Assembly (NCBI GenBank): GCA_024695725.1
Contig: JAILHQ010000030.1
Coordinates: 1-36,299, forward strand
DNA length: 36,299 bases
Direction: 5' to 3'
From: Cyanobacteria bacterium RUI128
GTDB taxonomy: Bacteria; Cyanobacteriota; Vampirovibrionia; Gastranaerophilales; Gastranaerophilaceae
Position 1 is the first letter of the stretch, and each line of letters begins with the position of its first letter. Below are positions 26,207 to 33,648 of this stretch, in pieces. Made by a program: the position numbers and the translations under genes. Under the pieces are notes generated by a model that worked only from the letters and a program-made list of their open reading frames with translations, searched no databases and was not told where the DNA came from.

Positions 26207-26238
26207 AAAAACGGGTATTTATTACCCGTTTTTTTTAA
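26203..26238. terminator. Bidirectional terminator after oadB
   Basis: ACGGGTA (26211-26217) pairs with TACCCGT (26223-26229) over TTTAT, flanked by A runs on the left and T8 on the right. On the minus strand it ends the birA-oadG-oadA-oadB transcript 15 bases after the oadB stop. Confidence 0.9.
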
Positions 26239-26252
26239 TATATAAATATGAA

Positions 26253-27419
26253 TTATTTACATAAAGCTAACAATACACCTGCGGCAACGGCAGAACCGAT
26301 TACCCCGGCAACATTTGGCCCCATAGCGTGCATTAAAAGGAAGTTTTGAGGGTTTTCCTCTAAACCGACCTTGTTAGATACACGTGCTGCCATCGGAACA
26401 GCAGAAACACCTGCAGAACCGATAAGGGGGTTGATTTTTTCTTTTGAACACAGATTCATAAGCTTTGCCATTATAATACCGCCTGCAGTTGCAAATGAGA
26501 ATGCTAATATGCCCAGAACAAGTATTTTAAGCGTTTCTAAGGTCAGGAAGTGGTCAGCTGAAAGCTTTGATCCGACTGCCAAACCAAGGAAAATTGTAAT
26601 AATATTAATCAAAGCATTCTGCATCGTGTCAGAAAGTCTGTCAACAACACCGCATTCTTTACAGAGGTTACCAAAGGTAAGCATACCAACCAACGGACAA
26701 GCGTCAGGAAGAAGGATTGCACACAAAAGTAATACAACCAGCGGGAAGACAATTTTCTCACGCTTTGTAACTTCTCTGAGCTGTTTCATTTGAATTGTAC
26801 GTTCTTCTTTTGTTGTTAATAATCTCATTATTGGCGGCTGAATAACAGGTACTAACGCCATATAAGAATATGCTGCAACTGCAATAGCCGGCAATAAATG
26901 CTCAGCAAGTCTTGACGTTACGAATATTGATGTCGGGCCGTCAGCACCGCCTATAATACCTATTGCACCTGCTTCAGGTAAACTAAATCCAAGGCAAAGT
27001 GCAAGAAGTAATGCGCCAAATATGCCAAATTGAGCAGCCCCCCCTAAGAGTGCTGTTTTAGGGTTAGCAATAAGTGGACCGAAGTCTGTCATTGCACCTA
27101 CTCCCATGAAAATAATCAGTGGGAAGATACCTATTGCAGGATCAATACCTACTTTATAAACAAAAGCCTGAAAACTGTGATCGCATGGAAAGTTTGCAAT
27201 CAAACCGCCAAATGCAATAGGAACAAGCAATAACGGTTCGAATTGCTTCTTAATACCTAGCCACAACAGGAACAAACATATACCTACCATAATTGGCATA
27301 CCGTATGCATGTAAAAAAGATTCTACACCGCTTGTTCCGGGCTCAGGCTGTTGTATGAAATTCATTATACCGGTTGAGTTCCAAAGAGAGCTTAAACCGC
27401 TTTGTATATCAATACTCAT
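26253..27419 (-). CDS. oadB: Sodium-translocating decarboxylase beta subunit
   Basis: The integral membrane subunit that decarboxylates carboxybiotin and exports Na+. The 388-residue, very hydrophobic protein has the family's [19 protein letters not shown] loop and [17 protein letters not shown], with the membrane Asp needed for Na+ transport. [20 protein letters not shown] and [19 protein letters not shown] follow near the end. The N-terminal ~35 residues form a short polar lead-in. It starts 12 bases after oadA and ends at a strong terminator, so it is last in the operon. The same family serves oxaloacetate, methylmalonyl-CoA and glutaconyl-CoA pumps; the substrate is set by the alpha subunit. 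Confidence 0.93.
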   Translation of the reverse strand: MSIDIQSGLSSLWNSTGIMNFIQQPEPGTSGVESFLHAYGMPIMVGICLFLLWLGIKKQFEPLLLVPIAFGGLIANFPCDHSFQAFVYKVGIDPAIGIFPLIIFMGVGAMTDFGPLIANPKTALLGGAAQFGIFGALLLALCLGFSLPEAGAIGIIGGADGPTSIFVTSRLAEHLLPAIAVAAYSYMALVPVIQPPIMRLLTTKEERTIQMKQLREVTKREKIVFPLVVLLLCAILLPDACPLVGMLTFGNLCKECGVVDRLSDTMQNALINIITIFLGLAVGSKLSADHFLTLETLKILVLGILAFSFATAGGIIMAKLMNLCSKEKINPLIGSAGVSAVPMAARVSNKVGLEENPQNFLLMHAMGPNVAGVIGSAVAAGVLLALCK

Positions 27420-27431
27420 CTTTTACCCCCC

Positions 27432-29225
27432 TTAACTCAACAATACCAATTCTTGTTCATTAACGACCTTGTCCCCCTGAGAAACAAGTACAGATTGAAC
27501 AGTACCGGCTTTTGGAGATTTAACTTCAATTTCCATCTTCATAGCTTCAAGTACAAGAAGTACATCGCCTTCAGCAACTTCAGTTCCTTCAGATGCTTCA
27601 ATTCGGAGTACATTGCCGGGAACACCTGCCTTAACAGCCTCACCTTCTCCTGATGATGTTGTTTCAGATTTTTCAATGCCTTCCTTTACGTTTATGTCAT
27701 ATGTTTTGCCGTTAACTGTTGCTTTATCTCCGTCAAGTTTAACCGCATAATTCTTACCGTTAACCTTAACTGTATATTCATTCTTGCCTCCTGCAACTGT
27801 AGCCGCTTTAGCTTCAGTATTTCCGCCTTTTCTTACGCCGATAATGCCGTTGCCCTGTAAGTACATAATACCTTTTTCCTTACATGCTGCTGAAATAAAG
27901 ATATTTTCATCATTAACTTCAAGATTAGCATCAAGAAGTCTTTTTGTTGCAGCTTCAATACCTTTTGACGGATCCTTGTCATTAAGGTCTACAACCAGTT
28001 CTGTTGTAGGCTCAAGTTCAAGCTGTTCCTGAGCAATCTTGACAATTTCAGGATCAGGTTCGCAAGGTGTTTTACCAAAGTAACCGAGAACCATCTTGCC
28101 ATAGCCTTCAGCCATTTTATTCCAGTTCCCAAACATGACGTTATTAAATGCCTGTTGGAAATAGAATTGAGAAACAGGTGTTACAGATGTAGCGAAACCG
28201 CCTTTTTCAACAACTTCCTTCATTGCTGCTACGACTTCAGGAAATCTGTTCATAACTCCGTTATCTCTCATCATCTGAGTGTTTGCAGTCAAAGCCCCGC
28301 CAGGAAGCGGTGATGAAATAATCATCGGGTTAACTGCAAGAGCTTCAGGCGGCAGGAAGTAATCTTTCATACATTCTTTAAAGATTTCTTCTGTTTCTAA
28401 AATCTTGTTAATATCGATACCGAGATCGTATTCAGAGCCTTTAAGAGCGTGCCACATTGATACGATATCAGGTTGAGCAGTTCCGCCTGATACAGGTTTC
28501 ATTGATAAGTCGATACCGTCAGCACCGCCTCTGAGTGCCGCAAGATATGCAGCTAAACCTGTGCCTGCTGTTTCGTGTGAGTGGAAGCGAATGTGTGCTT
28601 CCGAACCTAATATTTCACGAGTTCTCTTAACTGTTTGATATACTTTTTCAGGAGCTGATGTACCTGATGCATCTTTGAACGCAAGACTGTCAAAAGGAAT
28701 ACCCGCATCTAATATTGAGCGAAGCACTATTTCGTAGAAGTCAACATCGTGAGCACCTTCACATCCGATAGGAAGCTCCATCATAGTGATTGTAACTTCA
28801 TGCTTCAGTCCGTTATCCTTGATACATTGTCCTGAATAGATTAAGTTATTTACGTCGTTCAGCGCATCAAAGTTTCTGATGGTTGTTACGCCGTGTTTTT
28901 TGAACATTTTTGCGTGAAGGTTAATTATATCTCTTGGTTGAGAATCTAACCCTACAACGTTAACCCCTCTTGAGAGAGATTGTAAATTTACATCAGGACC
29001 AACAGCGGCTCTGATTTTATCCATTGTTTCAAATGCATTTTCATTACAGTAGAAGATAGGTGACTGAAATCTTGCACCACCTGCTGTTTCGAAATGTTTT
29101 ATTCCTGCGTCTACAGCAGCCTGTAATGCAGGAATGAAATCGTCTACGAATACACGTGCACCGTATACGGACTGAAAACCATCACGGAAGGATGTATCCA
29201 TAACTTTAATTAATTTTTTACTCAT
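27432..29225 (-). CDS. oadA: Biotin-dependent decarboxylase alpha subunit (carboxyltransferase plus biotin carrier)
   Basis: Moves a carboxyl group from the keto-acid (most likely oxaloacetate) to its own biotin. The 597 residues comprise a DRE-TIM carboxyltransferase domain with DTSFRDGFQSVYGARV (residues 10-25), the active-site Lys in AFKDASGTSAP and metal ligands in RFHSHETAG. Then come a conserved carboxylase domain, a Lys- and Gly-rich linker, and a biotinyl domain with EAMKMEIEV, whose K563 is the biotin site. The first motif differs from the usual LRDAHQS form; SFRDGFQSVYGARV seems to be a recurring variant. The order oadG-oadA-oadB supports a complete Na+ pump. BirA, encoded upstream, is the expected modifying enzyme. 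Pyruvate carboxylase subunit B is the main alternative name. Confidence 0.9.
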   Translation of the reverse strand: MSKKLIKVMDTSFRDGFQSVYGARVFVDDFIPALQAAVDAGIKHFETAGGARFQSPIFYCNENAFETMDKIRAAVGPDVNLQSLSRGVNVVGLDSQPRDIINLHAKMFKKHGVTTIRNFDALNDVNNLIYSGQCIKDNGLKHEVTITMMELPIGCEGAHDVDFYEIVLRSILDAGIPFDSLAFKDASGTSAPEKVYQTVKRTREILGSEAHIRFHSHETAGTGLAAYLAALRGGADGIDLSMKPVSGGTAQPDIVSMWHALKGSEYDLGIDINKILETEEIFKECMKDYFLPPEALAVNPMIISSPLPGGALTANTQMMRDNGVMNRFPEVVAAMKEVVEKGGFATSVTPVSQFYFQQAFNNVMFGNWNKMAEGYGKMVLGYFGKTPCEPDPEIVKIAQEQLELEPTTELVVDLNDKDPSKGIEAATKRLLDANLEVNDENIFISAACKEKGIMYLQGNGIIGVRKGGNTEAKAATVAGGKNEYTVKVNGKNYAVKLDGDKATVNGKTYDINVKEGIEKSETTSSGEGEAVKAGVPGNVLRIEASEGTEVAEGDVLLVLEAMKMEIEVKSPKAGTVQSVLVSQGDKVVNEQELVLLS

Positions 29226-29252
29226 CTTTTTATCCTCATATTATTTATTATT

Positions 29253-29483
29253 TTAATTTTTTGATATAGCGACAGCTATTGCAACTGCAACCGCATCGTC
29301 GTTTGATGTGACGGCAGGTTTAGAACCTGGAACTGCCGGGGTTACTTCCGGGAAAATTTCATTTAATTTTGCGACACAAAATGACATTATGTTCATCGCA
29401 ATAATCAATGTACATAAAAACAGAAGAACGGTTCCCATCCCTATACACATCATAACCAAGCCTTCGCTAATTATTTCATTCAT
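29253..29483 (-). CDS. oadG: Decarboxylase gamma subunit (small membrane anchor)
   Basis: About 76 residues: one membrane helix (about 5-32, LVMMCIGMGTVLLFLCTLII), then a short linker and an Ala- and Val-rich tail. Small size, one helix and the place before oadA fit OadG, which holds the alpha and beta subunits together. An in-frame ATG at 29501 would add six residues, but the ribosome site (TAGGAGA) lies inside that stretch, so I take the ATG at 29483. That ATG overlaps the birA stop as ATGA, giving translational coupling. The sequence is poorly conserved in this family, so the call leans on context. Confidence 0.8.
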   Translation of the reverse strand: MNEIISEGLVMMCIGMGTVLLFLCTLIIAMNIMSFCVAKLNEIFPEVTPAVPGSKPAVTSNDDAVAVAIAVAISKN

Positions 29484-30202
29484 AAAATATCTCCTATGCA
29501 ATAAGTATTTATTATATTATGTTCTTTTAATAAAAGTGCTCCGTCGTCTGTAACCCCAAACGCTATGCCCTCGTGTATAACATCAAGCACATTTATTTTT
29601 ATTTGTTTTCCTATAAATGATGCTCTTTTTAGATACAAATCTTTAATAGATTTGAAGCCCTCATATACAAAATCATCATATAACAAACAAAAGTTTTCAT
29701 AAAGCATTTTTAAGAAATCTTCTTTGTTTTGTTTAGCCCCTGTTTCATTAAATATTGAGGTTGCAGGTTTATCGATTGTAATAAGGCTTTCTGCTTTTGA
29801 ATTAAGGTTTATACCAATACCGAGAGCCAATCCCTGTACTTTTCCTCCGCTTGTTACTCCTTCAGCCAGTATTCCGGCTATTTTTTTCCCGTTAATAAGA
29901 ACATCATTAGGCCATTTGATATTTGGGATAATATTATTTTGTTCGAGCACATCACACAGAACAACTGACAGATACTGGGTTAAATTAGGAAGATATGCGC
30001 TTATATTTGAAGTGGTATCCGGTTTAATAACAATAGTTAAAAACAGGTTATCTTCGCCTGTATCAAGCCATTTTCTGCTTAGCCTTCCGCGCCCGTTAGT
30101 CTGTCTGTCCGAGTACACAAATGTGAGATTATCAAGCTCTGCCATGTGTGTTTTGACATAACTATTTGTAGAATCAACAGTATCTAAATGAATTAGTTTC
30201 AT
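29480..30202 (-). CDS. birA: Biotin-protein ligase
   Basis: Activates biotin with ATP and attaches it to carrier lysines. The 240-residue protein has DSTNSYVK, the biotin/AMP loop GRGRLSRKW (about 37-45), IKWPNDVLINGKKIAGIL and LGIGINLN. The N-terminal helix-turn-helix found in repressor-type BirA is absent, so this is the enzyme-only form. Its stop overlaps the oadG start by four bases, and the biotin-carrying OadA is next, so the operon pairs the ligase with its substrate. A terminator upstream (30229-30260) separates it from the preceding gene; I see no clear promoter in the 26 bases left, so read-through may supply it. Confidence 0.93.
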   Translation of the reverse strand: MKLIHLDTVDSTNSYVKTHMAELDNLTFVYSDRQTNGRGRLSRKWLDTGEDNLFLTIVIKPDTTSNISAYLPNLTQYLSVVLCDVLEQNNIIPNIKWPNDVLINGKKIAGILAEGVTSGGKVQGLALGIGINLNSKAESLITIDKPATSIFNETGAKQNKEDFLKMLYENFCLLYDDFVYEGFKSIKDLYLKRASFIGKQIKINVLDVIHEGIAFGVTDDGALLLKEHNIINTYCIGDIL

Positions 30203-30228
30203 ATAGATATTTTATCAAAAATATTTCA

Positions 30229-30260
30229 CAAAAAAAAAGGCCGTAAAAACAGCCCTTTTT
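30229..30260 (-). terminator. Terminator between the small protein gene and birA
   Basis: On the minus strand GGCTGT and ACGGCC (30249-30254 and 30239-30244) pair over TTTT, extended by A/T pairs, and are followed by a run of T. It ends the transcript of the small protein at 30285. Some read-through into birA is possible. Confidence 0.8.
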
Positions 30261-30284
30261 ATGTATTTATTTAATGTTTACTAA

Positions 30285-30626
30285 TTAAGCGTTTATTCCG
30301 CCTGCTGATACGCTGCTAACAGCAGATACAGCTGATGTTGATGTTGATGAAGATGCCGGTAACGTAGCTTCCTGTGCAGCTTGTACATTAGGGAAACCGT
30401 ATGATTGAGCCATCTTCTCAGTAGATTGCTGAAGAGCAATTAAATCTTCTACAGTACCGTTTGTTCTTTCAATAGGATTTTCAACACCCGGTTCATTAAG
30501 AAGCGGCTTAGCCATACGTGTATCGTCATATTCATCAATAGATGTATTATTTGTCTCTTCTGCCTTAACATTCTCCGCAGGGGCTGGGGCAGTATATGCT
30601 CCAAAATTGATTGCATCAATTTTCAT
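30285..30626 (-). CDS. Small low-complexity protein with N-terminal INFGAY motif
   Basis: A 113-residue protein that starts MKIDAINFGAY, continues with an Ala-, Pro- and Glu-rich stretch, has a central acidic part with VEDLIALQQSTEKMAQ as the only clear helix, and ends in a Ser-, Thr-, Ala- and Val-rich tail. There is no signal peptide, membrane helix or known domain. The N-terminal I-x-F-G resembles F-x-G motifs in two other proteins of this window. An AAGGAG ribosome site, an ATACTTT/TATATAG promoter-like element about 30 bases upstream and its own terminator support expression as a single gene. Function is unknown. Confidence 0.65.
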   Translation of the reverse strand: MKIDAINFGAYTAPAPAENVKAEETNNTSIDEYDDTRMAKPLLNEPGVENPIERTNGTVEDLIALQQSTEKMAQSYGFPNVQAAQEATLPASSSTSTSAVSAVSSVSAGGINA

Positions 30627-30809
30627 TATATCAATCTCCTTAGTATTTCTATATAAAAAGTATTACATATTTTATAAAACATATCAAGATATTTTTTGCT
30701 AGTAATTGTAATAATTTGTAATAGCTGTTATCAGAGTTTTTTAACGTAAGTTCTGTCGAATTAAATCAGCACCAATATTACAAAATGTAAAAATTTTGAA
30801 TAACCATGC

Positions 30810-30837
30810 TTCATGATTTCAGAAATTGTAGTAGAAT
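30810..30837 (+). promoter_or_regulatory. Candidate promoter of the small RNA
   Basis: TTCATG (30810-30815), a 16-base spacer and TAGAAT (30832-30837). The -10 box is good and the -35 box partial. Transcription would start near 30844. Confidence 0.4.
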
Positions 30838-30843
30838 TATTGT

Positions 30844-30907
30844 ATCAACTATCCCAAATCTCCTCCCAAGATTATGAAATACTAGCTGCGACACGCAGCT
30901 TTTTTTC
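30844..30907 (+). ncRNA. Candidate small regulatory RNA with loop-exposed anti-Shine-Dalgarno
   Basis: Between the promoter-like pair and the terminator lie about 64 bases with no protein frame. AATC (30857-30860) can pair with GATT (30870-30873), leaving TCCTCCCAA in a nine-base loop. The CTCCTCCC core is complementary to ribosome-binding sites such as GGAGG. A second hairpin is the terminator. Size, CU-rich unpaired core and two-hairpin form recall cyanobacterial Yfr1, whose conserved core is ACUCCUCACAC. Homology is not shown; this is a resemblance in a group thought to be related to Cyanobacteria. Confidence 0.45.
30884..30907 (+). terminator. Plus-strand terminator with no protein gene before it
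   Basis: AGCTGCG (30884-30890) pairs perfectly with CGCAGCT (30894-30900) over ACA, followed by TTTTTTTC. The minus-strand side has no T run, so it does not serve nagZ, which stops at 30911. It implies a plus-strand transcript. Confidence 0.85.
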
Positions 30908-30910
30908 TTG

Positions 30911-31870
30911 CTATATTATACCGTACTTGGTTTTGAGGGATATGATTTTTGAATAAGATTCTTCGATTTTATTGCGAAGATTTAAATCATTTTGGGCAAG
31001 TTTTAAGACATCTTCTATTGTTTTGATTGTTTCATCTGATGCATCACGATAAATAAACATATTTACCCCTGCTTTTATGCCCATTACGCACGCTTCAGTC
31101 ATGCCAAATTTTTTGACTCCGTTCATGAACATGTCATCAGACATGACAATTCCTGAAAATTTCAAGGTATTTGTCAGGTAGTTTATACAATTATGGCTTA
31201 ATGATGTCGGAATGACATCTGTATCAAAACATTTACAGTGAAGGTGTGCCACCATAACAACATCAGCACCTGATAAAATTGCGTGTTTAAATGGATATAT
31301 ATGCATATTGACCAACTCTTCGAACGACATATCTATCTCAGGCAGCTCTTTATGTGAATCTTTGTCTGCATCCCCATGCCCCGGGAAATGCTTTATTACG
31401 GGTATTATTCCATGTTTTGTGAATTCGGCAGAAGTAATATCATACCCTTTACATACATCGTCAGGGGATGATGAAAAAGCACGTTCGCCAATAATAGGAT
31501 TATTCGGATTTGTATTAACATCCAAGCATGGCGCAAAGTTCATGTTCAGTCCAAAACTGTTTAGTTCTGTTGCGATTTTTGAAGTCTGTCTTTTTAGAAA
31601 TTCTTCGCCCTTTTGAAACGCAAACATTGGCGACATGTATCGTTCATGAAGATTTTCAGTTCTTTCAACCCTGCCACCTTCTTGATCAATTGATAAAAAA
31701 GGCGGAGTTTTTGATTTTGACTTTATGTCGTTAATCAAATCGGTAAACTGTTTTTCTGATTTTATATCTCTTGTAAAGAAAATTACGCCGCCAACCCCCT
31801 GATTAAGAGCATAATCAAGGTGTTTCCCCGTACCTGTTATAAACATTTGGAATAACTTCTCTTTAAGCAT
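30911..31870 (-). CDS. nagZ: Family 3 glycoside hydrolase, NagZ-type beta-N-acetylhexosaminidase
   Basis: Removes N-acetylglucosamine from peptidoglycan fragments. The 319-residue single-domain GH3 protein has IDQEGGRVER (D62 in the sugar site), the NagZ signature KHFPGHGDADKDSH (residues 160-173, with the catalytic Asp-His pair D171 and H173), and the nucleophile Asp in IVMSDDMFM (about 245). There is no signal peptide, so it acts in the cytosol, as in cell-wall recycling. It lies 52 bases after the 459-residue membrane protein gene on the same strand and may be transcribed with it. The family and signature are clear. Confidence 0.9.
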   Translation of the reverse strand: MLKEKLFQMFITGTGKHLDYALNQGVGGVIFFTRDIKSEKQFTDLINDIKSKSKTPPFLSIDQEGGRVERTENLHERYMSPMFAFQKGEEFLKRQTSKIATELNSFGLNMNFAPCLDVNTNPNNPIIGERAFSSSPDDVCKGYDITSAEFTKHGIIPVIKHFPGHGDADKDSHKELPEIDMSFEELVNMHIYPFKHAILSGADVVMVAHLHCKCFDTDVIPTSLSHNCINYLTNTLKFSGIVMSDDMFMNGVKKFGMTEACVMGIKAGVNMFIYRDASDETIKTIEDVLKLAQNDLNLRNKIEESYSKIISLKTKYGII

Positions 31871-31922
31871 AAAGAGATTATAGCCTGAATTTACGTTTAA
31901 GTTAATACATAAAATGCTTGAT

Positions 31923-33302
31923 TTATACTAAGCCCGGGTCTACATCAGAGTCAAAGAAGGTTCTTCTGATTGCGAATTGAAGCTGCGGCAAACCTATTGC
32001 CAGCAGAGAACTGCTTATTGCAATGTTAGCTAAAATACTTGCAGATTTTGCGCCAAGTGCTTTTCTTGCATATTTTTTTACATTTCCTGATTTTCTTGCG
32101 CTTTCGCCAAATTCTCGCATTTGTTCAGCAAGGTTGAACACTTTTTCTGTATCAACATAGCGTCTAGGGTCTCTTATTCCGCATTTCAGGAATTTAACCT
32201 CACCTTTTTTCTCTGCCATCTTTGAGAAGACTGATTTAGGGTTATTATCAATAAAATCTATGACTTCTTCCTGTGTTTTAGGCAATTCGAGTTTATCTGA
32301 ACGTACAAGTGCAAGGAATCGTTTGTTAGCCATGATTTTTGGATCAAGGCTTGGATTTATACCAAATATTTTTGTAATAGCCTTATCCATACCTTTATCA
32401 ATCTGTTTCGGGGCATAAAAGTTCAGGTACATCATGCCGCCTACACGTACACTGTTTTCAATAGCCTCGTTTTTACGTCTTGATGTACCGATACGTCCTG
32501 CTCCAAGCCCTCCGTCTGTCATTGCCATTTTTTGTTGTTGTGTTAGTCCTGTCATAAAAGATGCATAACCTTTGAAGGAAGGCGAATTAGACTTATTTTG
32601 CGCCTTAATTGAGTTTAAGGCACTGTATTTTGAATCTTTTGAGCTGTTATAAAGAGCTTTATAATCAACTTTAGAGTTGTCGTCTTTTGAAACAATATCT
32701 AAATTTTTCCCTTTAAATGACTTATCCTGCAAGTATTTGTCAGGGATAAGTCCCTTCTGAGCATCTTTTGCCATTAAAAAGTTAGTAAGTGCAAAGTTTG
32801 ACTTAGGGAGGACAAACCCCATAAGTGCAACAGGAATCGCTATTGCTGCAGTATACTTTGCAACTGTCATGTTCTTGAATATATTTTTGTTTAATTTAGC
32901 TTTCTTTAAATCTTCAACAGCCTCTTCAGCGCCTTTAATGTTTTTAAACTTCTCAATGTTAACATCAACACCTTGCTGAAGTTTGTCAATAGTACTCATT
33001 GCATTTGGCGCGTCGTCTAACAGTTTATAGTTGACAGCTGAGGATAAACCTTTTTTATCGATTATTTTATTGCAGATTGCTTCAACAGCAGGTACTCCGC
33101 CAAGCCAAATGGCAGACGAACCGTATTCGTCAATAAAACATTCACGGGTAGCGTGTTTTGCCATGATTTGTGATTCTTTGGCATTTTGATTATATCTCTG
33201 ATAAACCTTTGTAGGTGCCTCAATACCGCAATCACGCACAAGCAGGGGTGCAAAACTATTATTATTGCCTATAGCAGATATTGTATTTATTAACATTGAC
33301 AT
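31923..33302 (-). CDS. Membrane-associated protein with repeated SFKG motifs, unknown function
   Basis: A 459-residue protein of no recognised family. It has one likely membrane helix near residues 147-165 (VAKYTAAIAIPVALMGFVL), a second hydrophobic stretch near the C-terminus (ILANIAISSSLLAIGLPQL), and polar, Lys-rich regions between. SFKG occurs twice, at about 195-198 and in PSFKGYASFMTG at about 241-252, and an IGTSRR segment follows. No catalytic motif is seen. AAGGAG precedes the ATG at 33302; a second ATG two codons on is also possible. A near-consensus promoter about 165 bases upstream and a structured leader with a small ORF suggest post-transcriptional control. nagZ follows after 52 bases. 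Confidence 0.7.
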   Translation of the reverse strand: MSMLINTISAIGNNNSFAPLLVRDCGIEAPTKVYQRYNQNAKESQIMAKHATRECFIDEYGSSAIWLGGVPAVEAICNKIIDKKGLSSAVNYKLLDDAPNAMSTIDKLQQGVDVNIEKFKNIKGAEEAVEDLKKAKLNKNIFKNMTVAKYTAAIAIPVALMGFVLPKSNFALTNFLMAKDAQKGLIPDKYLQDKSFKGKNLDIVSKDDNSKVDYKALYNSSKDSKYSALNSIKAQNKSNSPSFKGYASFMTGLTQQQKMAMTDGGLGAGRIGTSRRKNEAIENSVRVGGMMYLNFYAPKQIDKGMDKAITKIFGINPSLDPKIMANKRFLALVRSDKLELPKTQEEVIDFIDNNPKSVFSKMAEKKGEVKFLKCGIRDPRRYVDTEKVFNLAEQMREFGESARKSGNVKKYARKALGAKSASILANIAISSSLLAIGLPQLQFAIRRTFFDSDVDPGLV

Positions 33303-33344
33303 TTAATGATTCTCCTTGTCTAACAGTTTCTAACACGCTTTGAA

Positions 33345-33411
33345 ATCCCGAAGAAACTATTAGAGGAAAACTGACTACTTCAAATTCCATAGCTTCTTCG
33401 GGAAGCTATGT
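33345..33411 (-). promoter_or_regulatory. Candidate switching RNA structure in a 5' leader
   Basis: On the minus strand CATAGCTTC and GAAGCTATG (33402-33410 and 33388-33396) form a perfect nine-pair hairpin with loop CCGAA. The same strand's TCCCGAAGAA, made from that hairpin's loop and inner stem, is complementary over ten bases to TTCTTCGGGA at about 33345-33356, further down the leader. The two pairings exclude each other, or form a pseudoknot through the loop. There is no T run, so a translation or stability switch is more likely than a terminator. Confidence 0.45.
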
Positions 33412-33449
33412 GTATGATGTAATTCAGTTGTTAGGTAAAATTTAATCAT
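33375..33449 (-). CDS. Possible 24-residue leader peptide
   Basis: ATG at 33449 with AGAAGGA seven bases before it opens a frame reading MIKFYLTTELHHTHS then FPKKLWNLK, with stop TAG at 33375-33377. It lies wholly in the leader of the 459-residue protein gene and runs through the hairpin at 33388-33410, so ribosomes on it would open that hairpin. Three His codons (CAT CAT ACA CAT) lie just before it. The good ribosome site and position suggest function. Such short frames also arise by chance. Confidence 0.4.
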   Translation of the reverse strand: MIKFYLTTELHHTHSFPKKLWNLK

Positions 33450-33472
33450 TAAAAAATCCTTCTATTTGTCTT

Positions 33473-33501
33473 ATACTAACACAACAAATCTGTTTTTTCA
33501 A
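33473..33501 (-). promoter_or_regulatory. Near-consensus promoter of the 459-residue protein gene
   Basis: On the minus strand TTGAAA (33496-33501), a 17-base spacer and TAGTAT (33473-33478). Transcription would start near 33466, leaving a leader of about 164 bases. Confidence 0.65.
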
Positions 33502-33570
33502 GATTAATGACATTATTACTAACTTTTATGTCAAAACTCGTGATTTTTTTTAATTGCTAATATTGTCCAA

Positions 33571-33603
33571 AATATTAAAATAACATTAACATTTTTTAAT
33601 ATT
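33571..33603. repeat. Inverted repeat upstream of clpB
   Basis: AATATTAAAA (33571-33580) and TTTTAATATT (33594-33603) are exact inverted copies with a 13-base spacer, 46 bases before the clpB ATG. It could be an operator. It is pure A/T, so chance is a real possibility. Confidence 0.3.
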
Positions 33604-33648
33604 AGAAAAAATAGTTTAAAATAAAAATAAGAAGATAGGAGTTGTTTA

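Larger units (their letters stand above)
30627..30910. other. 284-base intergenic region with a candidate small RNA
   Basis: The left part carries the promoter region of the small protein gene (-). The right part carries a plus-strand promoter-like pair, a CU-rich stretch and a plus-strand terminator. No protein gene is seen on either strand. Confidence 0.6.
33303..33648. other. 346-base divergent region: structured leader and clpB upstream region
   Basis: The left half is the ~164-base leader of the 459-residue protein gene, with promoter (33473-33501), a 24-codon ORF (33375-33449) and complementary segments. The right half, 33502-33648, is very AT-rich and carries a 10-base inverted repeat and the ribosome site of clpB. 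Confidence 0.6.

Noticed and set aside
26371..26793. 140-codon open frame antisense to oadB
   Set aside because: It is a shadow of a strongly conserved gene with no ribosome site or motif.
29724..30161. 145-codon open frame antisense to birA
   Set aside because: It lies fully inside a clear biotin ligase gene, and its Ser/Pro-rich translation shows no protein character.
33502..33648. Search for a CIRCE-type heat-shock operator before clpB
   Set aside because: No TTAGCACTC-type inverted repeat was found; only an A/T inverted repeat of uncertain value.
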